The position numbers were made by a program, and so were the translations under genes. Under the pieces are notes generated by a model. The model was not told the origin of the DNA and did no database searches. It saw nothing but the letters and a program-made list of their open reading frames with translations. From contig CM030363.1 of the NCBI GenBank assembly GCA_017893485.1, forward strand, positions 81,632,230-81,696,229: a stretch of DNA of 64,000 nt, given 5' to 3'. Of this stretch, positions 57,016 through 64,000 are shown one piece after another. Source of the stretch: Hemerocallis citrina. Taxonomy: Eukaryota; Streptophyta; Magnoliopsida; Asparagales; Asphodelaceae. Every line of letters begins with the position of its first letter. The first letter of the stretch is position 1.

Positions 57016-59018
57016 CATTTTACTGTGTTAACTCAACTAATCCCGCCGCCACCCATTTCTTCTTCATCCCGTCTCCATCTCCCTTCGTTCACAACCAAAA
57101 CCCACCCCCGTTCACCCTCGCTTCCACCATCGCCCACCTCAGCCACAATTCCCTCGCATCGCCAACACCCCGAACCATCTTGCATCATCGTCCCCAGCCT
57201 TTTAATCCCATTTTCACCATTACTCGACCTCCACCATCCTCCGCCATTAACCCAATCCGCCTCCTCCGATCACCTTTGCCCTCTCGCCTTCGACCCCCGC
57301 TCCTCGCCATCATCCCCTCGTTAATCACCAATCCACCATGACTCACACCCTCGTCAATCACCACCACCGTCGTCTCCTCCATCGAACCCAACCTCGCCAT
57401 TACCCAAATTCTCGACAACCACCACATCGCCTCGCCATCTCCTCGCCGCGTCGCCCTCACACTCCCATCCTCCTCACCTCGCGAGCACCATCGTCGCCAA
57501 CACCTCCGAACACCCCACTTCTCTTCGCTCCCCTATTTCGAGCGCGAAGAACAGAGCCACGCCTTTTTCCATCGTGAGCTCCGCCGTCGCCGTCGCCGTC
57601 GTCATCGTCGTCGAATGCTCCCCAGTCGAACCCAGACGTAGTCGCGAGCCCCCGCCGCTGCGTCGCATCACAGTCATCGCGCCGTTCGTCGCATTCGCTC
57701 GCTGCCGTCGTGAGATAGAAGACGCGCAGCCGTTGGTGGAAAACGCTGTCCCCTGTTCTGCCACAGCGAATCCACTTGCTGTCCGCTGTTCTGGCACGAT
57801 CCGCTGCATAGGAGGCTGCCATTAGACGGATCTGGTGTTCCGTGTGTTGGCGCAGCGGATCCCGAGTTGCTGTTTGCTGTTTGGGCGGATCTGGTGTGGA
57901 AAATTTTCTCTCTCACTGTTGGATTTTTGCACGTGCTTCACACGTGCTTTTGGGAGATTGTGTCCGGGGTTTTTCGATCCCATTTTCTTCAACAATCGGA
58001 TCTACCGTCGCCAATTAAGGCAAGTAATTCTCTTGTACACATTTTTGTTCTAGTACAAGCATCCCTTGAAAAATACTACAAATAGTTAAAAATTGTGACT
58101 CCTCCTTGACTATCCTTGTGGATCAAATATCAAACCTCTGAAATTTTTTAATTCTAAGAGTCACAATAATTTCATTGTATTAAATTATAATTACTTGGAC
58201 TCGTTTTATTCTCTGAATACATGGACACATGAATTAAGGAGCCCTAGATTTGTAGACACATGTTATATTTGTATTTGATGAACTTGCAACCATTTAGCTT
58301 GAAAAACAATTATTATTTGCTGTTTTGACAACCATTATCATGTGTTTATATCATACAATAACTTAGATGCCTAATAACAAATTTCTATGTAATCTATACT
58401 AGTAAGATATTCCCTCATGTTGCTGTCCTGAATCTTGCTTCGCGGTTCTGACCCCTTTAACATTAGAATATGAACCCGAGACCTGAATAGAAAATGTAGA
58501 TCTGGATGTCGAGATATCGATAGCCTCCGAAAGTTTTAAATTCGGAGTTACGGTCTAGGAGTTATTGCAGTTTTACTGCAGCTGTGTCGGTAGACGCAGA
58601 TTCGTAAAACTGCTGCACACATTTACCTTGCGAATTAAGTTAGCTATGTAAACAGTGAGCGTTTGACTCGAAATTTTATATGTAGTTGCTAGAAACCCTA
58701 TAGGACATCTCCAATTTTTCTTAGAATTAATTTACATTATTTCAACAGTATTTCATATGCATAAATACAAATACACAAATTCTGCCTAAACATTTTAGCT
58801 GGGAAATTTATTCATGTCGACCCTCGATTATGCCATATAATTACCCTAAGCTTATTCCATGTACATGACCCTGATTTCTTGACTTGTTTCGCACACATGT
58901 ATGCTTGCTTGATAAGAATTAATAAAAGTAACAAGCCGGGGTTTAAGGGAAGACCATAGTAGTGGACAATATAGGTAAGTGTACTCGGAAGGGGGCCCGT
59001 GTTTCCCAGTACTCGGTT

Positions 59019-59600
59019 CATGAACTTGTTGCACGTGATGTATTCATGGATTCAGTTACTTGGCTCATGAACCTGTTGCACGTGATGTATTCATGGAGTC
59101 AGTTACTTGGCTCATGAACCTGTTGTATTCATGAAACCACCGTATGGGTCTTGAACCTGTTAGTATTCACGAACTTGCTTCGTGAACCTGTTCCTGTTAT
59201 TTATTTTCGTATTCATGAACCGTGCCTGCTTGATACTTGATACCTGAGTACACCGTCCTATAGGCTCCATTACTAGGCCTAAACGAAATTGCATTGTCTG
59301 TAGCAACCATAGAGTAAAAAGATGGATGCATGAAGTGCTACCTAGATAGTATTAACTACAAGACTTGATTACATGAAACTTGAACATGACACCTGTTACT
59401 TGATACTTGATGATATGATACATGAAACATGATACATGAGACTTGAAACCTGAAAATTGAACTTGATACTTGTTACCTGATACTCAACAACTTGTTACTT
59501 GAGACTTGACACTTGGAATAAAATCTGACACTAGACTTGGCACTTGTTACATGATACTAGACTTGAGACTTGTCACTTGATGTTAGATACTCCTACAGGT
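59019..59600. repeat. Minisatellites in LTR D
   Basis: CATGAACCTGTTGCACGTGA units start at 59019, 59066 and 59113 (period 47). At 59340-59600, irregular ACTTGATACTTG-type repeats follow. Confidence 0.8.
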
Positions 59601-60194
59601 TCACTTGTCATGTGTTTTGCCATTAGCAATTATTATCCAGCCTATTTACTAAAATGTCCCTCTTGCTAGCTAGTTCTTGGTTTTTCACTACTTGTTGTAT
59701 CTCTGTTACATTCTTGATTCCAAATCCTGTTTCCCAAACTTACACTTGTTTTCACTATTTGTGGCCCTAGCTTGCACTAAGGACATCTTCTCTTGTTTTC
59801 CCCTGTTTTTCCTTTTTATATTTATTAAGCAGACTTTGGGACAAGCTACCTGCTGGAATTGGCGAGCAGACATTTCAGGTTTTGCTTGGAACAAGGACTT
59901 GTTCAAATAATTGTTTTCCTTAAGTCATTTATTTCTTCTGCTGTATAAGACTTGTTACTTGGCTTACATTCTCAAATTTTACTTTTGATCCAGACTTGAA
60001 AACTATGTGGACATTATTATTTGTTGTTTTCTATTGCTTAATGAATTATTCATGCATGCTTGGTTATATATATCTCTCTTGTATATTCTTGTTATGATAC
60101 TGAGTCGATCCTACAGCTTATGAATGATGTTAAGATCATTCGCTAGGCTTCGTCACGCACTCGTATTCCGTATTTTGGGAAGCGGGGCATGACA

Positions 60195-60437
60195 AAATCT
60201 GAGTACATAATTCTGTAGAATTCTTCACTTGAGTCCAAACGTTCATTTGATTTCTATGCACTCGAACTTATGGTATGAGACACATGATTCCGTGTATTAG
60301 ATAAATTAATAAAAGATTGATAGACTTAAGATTAACACTGTGCATTGACATGTTTCCCGATTTCATGATTTCCTGATTAAATGATTTCATGTTTACATTT
60401 CCTGAATACATGATTCCTGATTTCCGATTGACTATAT
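60195..60437 (+). repeat. End part of unit 2 of the LTR F duplication
   Basis: This matches 52258-52437 (GTACATAAT, TTCAAACGTTCATTTGATT, AAAAGATTGATAGA), then continues with ATTCCTGATTTCC-like repeats until LTR E begins. Confidence 0.8.
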
Positions 60438-63185
60438 TATCATGCCCTGCTTCCCAAAAATACGGAATACGAGTACAAGACATTGACCCAGCGAATGACT
60501 AACGTCACCCATAAGCTGTTTATTCGATCAACTCAATAATATAATCAATACAGAATAAATGTGCAGGCAATAATAATAATCTCATGAACAATAGTACTTG
60601 GAATGAAGCAATAAAAATAACCAAATACAATAATAATAATCCAACGTCTGGAAACAATAATAAAATCCGGGACATAAGCCCAAAAGAACAATAATCCAAT
60701 CCAAAATAATAACAAGTCTCAATACATTAAGTTTATTAAAGCAATAAGCAATTAGAAAGTCGTAGTTTTCAGAATGTTTGTTTTCCAATTCCAACAGGCA
60801 ATTCTCCTTCATTACCTGTATACATTTCATCTAAAAAGAGAAAAAAAATTGTCCTTAGAGCAAGTCATGGACAGTAAGTAGAGAAAGTAGGGAACAATGG
60901 AATAACGGTATAATAATGAATCAATGAATCAATAGGAATCAATAACATGATACAATAATCATGATAATTGATGCAATGGCTATAAATAATGATTTAATGT
61001 TCGGTAATAGTAATCAATGATCAATAACAATAACTTAGCCAATATTCGATATCAATAGGAACAATGATGAACAATATGCAATGTCGATGTGTAATCCTTA
61101 TGTCTATTAATTATTTTAAATCCTAACTAATGCATGTACTACTGCATCCCATACTACATGTTCGATGCATACAATTAATTTCGCTTAGACTATAGTGGTA
61201 TACTCTATAGTTCATTTACTAGATATGATGACGATAACAATATAACACAGGCCAAGGTGCAATTTCTTACACAATGACGATATCAATAATAACACGGGCC
61301 AAGGTGCAATTTTTTACACAATGACGATATCAATAATAACACGGGCCATCATCCGAGTACAGTCCATATATCATCAACTGCTCTAGTCAATCCCTTAAAC
61401 CCTGGCTTGTTAATTATTTATCAATGCACCAATACAATATGCAACTAAGACATGAGATGAACAATAGTATCAATCGGAAAACAATAGAGTGATAACATGG
61501 GGTAGGGCAATTAGAATGATGACAAAACTCATTAGGATCATGCAATGCAACATACATACATCAATTCATGCGATAATACGATATAGAAATAATTAGTTCA
61601 TTAAAAAGAGGAATCAAAAATTCTGGACAACAAGCGTAATCTGTACACAAATACAGTTTTCCTGCTGACTCAGAAATCGAAAGTTGAATCCATCAGAAAA
61701 TCTGGAAACTAGACTTCCACACGATTCCAACGCATATTTAAAGTTCAAATTCTAACAATAGTAGCTAGGTCAAACACATGGTTTTTACAAGTTTTATGTC
61801 CAGGAAGAAATTCGACATCTTGTTGGTTTAATTTTTGAATCAGCAAAAACTCAATATTAAATTCAGTAAAAATATAATCTAGACTCCTAAACATGTTAAT
61901 CTAGAAATTTTCAAATTAAAATTTTATCATTTGATCAGCATTTTTACTGTTTAAACATAAAGGGTACGAGAATCTGAAAATCTGAAAGTAAAAACACAGC
62001 TGTAGTAAAACGGGCATAACTTTTGCTACCAAACACGGAATTTGAAAATTCAAGATGTTCTGGGAACTAGAAAGATAAGGCTACAATTCATATTTAGAAA
62101 GTATTTCGTTTTAAGGTCGTTTACTAGTTTGAAAACAACGGTCAATAATCAGGTCAGCAAGCATATACAGGATTTTGGGGTATTTTCATGAAGATAAATT
62201 AATTAAACAATATGTGTATCGATTCTCTAGTCAATAAATTGTGTAATTAACATGATGGTGTCAAAACGTGATAAATAAAACTAGAACACGCTCATACGTC
62301 AATTTATCATCAATCAATCATCAATCGATTAAACATCATACAACCTAGCAATTGTCTCTATAATAATTTATTTGTATCGTGACTATATGTGTAACCCTAT
62401 TATCCATACTATACGATGTATACAAGATTCAATATTTTTGGAGTCAAATTGGCACGATGTCAAGAGTATTAGGGTTAGCTCATGTAAACCCACAATAAAC
62501 CCATCGAAATAGATAAACAAAGTATAATATGATAACAAGGGATCTACTTGCAAGAGTTTCAATGAAACTTGAATTTGATACAATTAGCAATTCAAGAGGA
62601 TGGTGACTTGCCTGTTAGATGGTGAAAACGAATACCAAGAATAACGGGATAAGTATCCCGAAGCAACGAACTCACGAACCAATACAATCCCAAAAGCACG
62701 AGCAATATATGTGCAATAGAATCCAAGAGCAAAACAGTAAGAGCAAAGAGAACTCAGCAACTGCAGCAACCAACAAAGAGACAGCAGCAACAACGGCCAG
62801 GCCAAGGGGCGGTGGCGTTGCTGGCGACCAGAGGCGAGGTCGTCGTCGACGGTAGAGGCGCATGGGGGCGGCGCTGGTGGCATCACCGATCGAACAGTGA
62901 GGGAAGGAGGGGGGGTTTCGGTGCTCTATTAATGTCGAGGACAAAGAAGGGAGGTCGGGGGTTGGTCTGGGTGGCTGTGCTAGCGTCGACGGGGGGTTAG
63001 GTGACGGAAGGCAGCGATGGGGTGGCCGGAGCTGGCCAGGGAAGACGCCGGAAGTGGTTTTGGGGGTTTTTGGCGGGAAAAACTCCAACCAGAAGAGAGA
63101 GAACGGGAGGAGAGAGAATAAGAGAGATATTAGACGGCTAGGGTTTCGATTTGTGTGCCAAAAATTAGGATTTGCATTAGGGTTG
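60438..63185 (-). mobile_element. LTR E of the long-LTR gypsy-type family, minus orientation, interrupted by a copia element
   Basis: The left end, TATCATGCCCTGCTTCCC, is the inverse of the LTR D end (GGGAAGCGGGGCATGACA), followed by ATACGGAATACGAGT as in D. The shared GCATCCCATACTACATG landmark lies at about 61145. 62580-63160 is GC-rich, with GAGAG near the end, equivalent to the leader of LTR D in inverse orientation; the open frames there are not credible genes. The LTR is cut at 63186 and its outer end is not visible. Confidence 0.72.
61230..61348. repeat. 46-47-bp minisatellite in LTR E
   Basis: GACGATATCAATAATAACAC followed by GGGCCAAGGTGCAATTTTTT appears about two and a half times (61230, 61277, 61323). 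Confidence 0.85.
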
Positions 63186-63326
63186 TGTTAGATATTATTA
63201 TTGTCCAATATTAATTGTAGAGTTGTTTTGATATTTGTTCTCCTCCTATATATAGGTGGTATTGTACTTGGTTGAATTCAATTCAATATTCAATATTGTT
63301 TTCATTCTCTCTGATTTATCTTAACA
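63186..63326 (+). repeat. 141-bp 5' LTR of the last copia element
   Basis: The TG...CA ends lie within short inverted sequence (TGTTAGA and TCTTAACA). CTATATATAGG near 63247 is a candidate TATA region. The left border is inferred from the TG and the size, not from a second copy. Confidence 0.6.
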
Positions 63327-63339
63327 TGGTATCAGAGCC
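63327..63339 (+). other. Primer-binding site of the last copia element
   Basis: TGGTATCAGAGCC, identical to the site at 4405, follows AACA directly. Confidence 0.85.
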
Positions 63340-63921
63340 AATTATCCAAATTTTTCCTTATTAAATTTCCTCTACAAAAATTCTCAAATCCCAACAGCCA
63401 AGTTATACAAATTTCTTTCCAAAACCCTAGATCTCAAAAAAAAATAAAATCGTCATCTTCAAGCAACAATGAAACCATCGTCGAGATTTGAAACCATCGT
63501 CATCTTCAACCATAGATCCCAACCTCTTCGCCATAGTCGACACCCAGACTCTGCCATCTCCCGTGTCCCTCGTCGACGCCCAGATCCGCCATCGTCGACC
63601 GCCTCACACCCAAAAAACCCAAACCACGCTCATACCTGTCCTATCTTTCGATCGTCAGCAACCCAATACCGACACCACCCTCTCCTGTCTTCGTCGACGC
63701 CCCTCTCCTGTCTCCAGCCGCCACTCACAAACCTTAGCCGCCACCCTCTCCTCTCCCACCTCAAACCCCAATCTACTTCTCCATTACCCTATACCCTCCT
63801 AAAATACCCGACCCGGAATCCACTTTCTTTTTCCCTTCTCTATTTTCTCCCTCAAAAAAAAAGAAAGAAAGAAAGAAAAATCCGGAAAAAAAATCCGAAA
63901 AAAAAATCTGAGAAAAAAGAA

Positions 63922-63936
63922 TATATTATTATTAAT

Positions 63937-64000
<64 letters not shown>
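63922..64000. repeat. (TTA)n microsatellite at the window end
   Basis: A nearly pure ATT trinucleotide run reaching the window edge, preceded by AAAG and poly-A tracts at 63855-63920. Confidence 0.97.

Larger units (their letters stand above)
56675..60194 (+). mobile_element. Solo LTR D of the long-LTR gypsy-type family, plus orientation
   Basis: The 3,520-bp block starts TGTAACTCCTATTTCCC and ends GGGAAGCGGGGCATGACA. Flanks are AAACC and AAATC, a duplication with one mismatch; removing the block restores homology to LTR F unit 1 near 52250. It contains a TATA box, a CT-rich leader (57020-57960), minisatellites and no coding domain. The frames of 60-120 codons in the leader are composition artefacts. 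Confidence 0.82.
43906..60437 (+). mobile_element. Long gypsy-type LTR F, interrupted by three nested elements and by LTR E at its right
   Basis: It starts TGTAACTCCTGTTTCCG at 43906, like solo LTR D (TGTAACTCCTATTTCCC). Its pieces are 43906-44155, 49940-52510, 56082-56674 and 60195-60437. Joining the pieces across the nested insertions gives continuous homology to LTR D, for example GTGTACTCGGAAGGGGGCCC in both. The right end lies beyond LTR E and probably outside the window, so whether it is a solo LTR is unknown. It carries an internal tandem duplication of about 854 bp. Confidence 0.75.
63186..64000 (+). mobile_element. Small-LTR copia element, 5' end only
   Basis: A 141-bp LTR candidate (63186-63326, TGTTAGATATT to TATCTTAACA) is followed at once by the copia primer-binding site. 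The downstream sequence to 63830 is C-rich leader without a recognisable gag, ending in simple repeats at the window edge. The second LTR is outside the window, so a TSD cannot be checked. Confidence 0.7.

Noticed and set aside
62584..63088. 138-codon and 100-codon minus-strand frames
   Set aside because: They lie in the GC-rich leader of LTR E, with no conserved domain.

Overview
The window is transposable-element-rich DNA from a flowering plant. The evidence is intact and broken plant-type Ty1/copia and Ty3/gypsy (Tat-type, dual RNase H) retrotransposons, Mutator-like DNA transposons, a plant mobile domain (PMD) gene, GT-AG introns, and abundant AT, TG and TTA microsatellites. I see no ordinary host gene, tRNA or rRNA. 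Almost everything can be assigned to nested insertions, and many insertions can be bounded exactly by their target-site duplications (TSDs). The species cannot be told from the sequence.

Layout from the left. 1-1,730 is the gag to early-integrase part of a copia element on the minus strand, cut by the window edge, followed by a leader with a 283-bp tandem duplication. At 3,428 a LINE remnant (zinc-binding tail) is split by a young copia element (3,921-8,960, TSD TTGTG, LTRs differing at about one base) whose polyprotein has one nonsense codon. 9,100-9,960 is a Mutator-like relic full of short palindromes. 11,029-14,108 is a 3.1-kb solo LTR (TSD ACTTT). It lies in an old minus-strand copia relic (14,114-15,682, resuming at 34,779) that is also split by a giant Tat-type gypsy element.

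The gypsy element (15,997-34,773, TSD GCTGT) carries gag-pol on the plus strand (16,655-22,363) with several lesions. Downstream lie three kinds of tandem repeat (110, 134 and about 222 bp) and a block of antisense coding sequence: one spliced gene with a Transposase_28-like domain and two further coiled-coil reading frames. A second long solo LTR (26,554-29,282, TSD GGTCG) sits in an exon of the antisense gene.

The right third holds a second relic of the same old copia family (35,830-37,116 and 42,985-43,905), split by microsatellites and a 5.0-kb non-coding element with long inverted ends (37,737-42,770). That relic is then interrupted at 43,906 by a long gypsy-type LTR, itself broken by four insertions: a complete 5.8-kb Mutator-like element carrying a PMD gene and a decayed mudrA-like gene (44,156-49,930, TSD TCTCCTAAT); two solo LTRs (52,511-56,081 and 56,675-60,194); and a minus-strand LTR from 60,438. 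That last LTR is in turn hit by a small copia element starting at 63,186, which runs off the window. A 359-bp MITE (54,495-54,853, TSD ACACATTTT) lies in one solo LTR.

The candidate for an unusual system is the PMD-carrying Mutator-like element, followed by the antisense gene block of the gypsy element. Both are genes riding on transposons, not host operons. All reading was by eye; no alignments or database searches were run.
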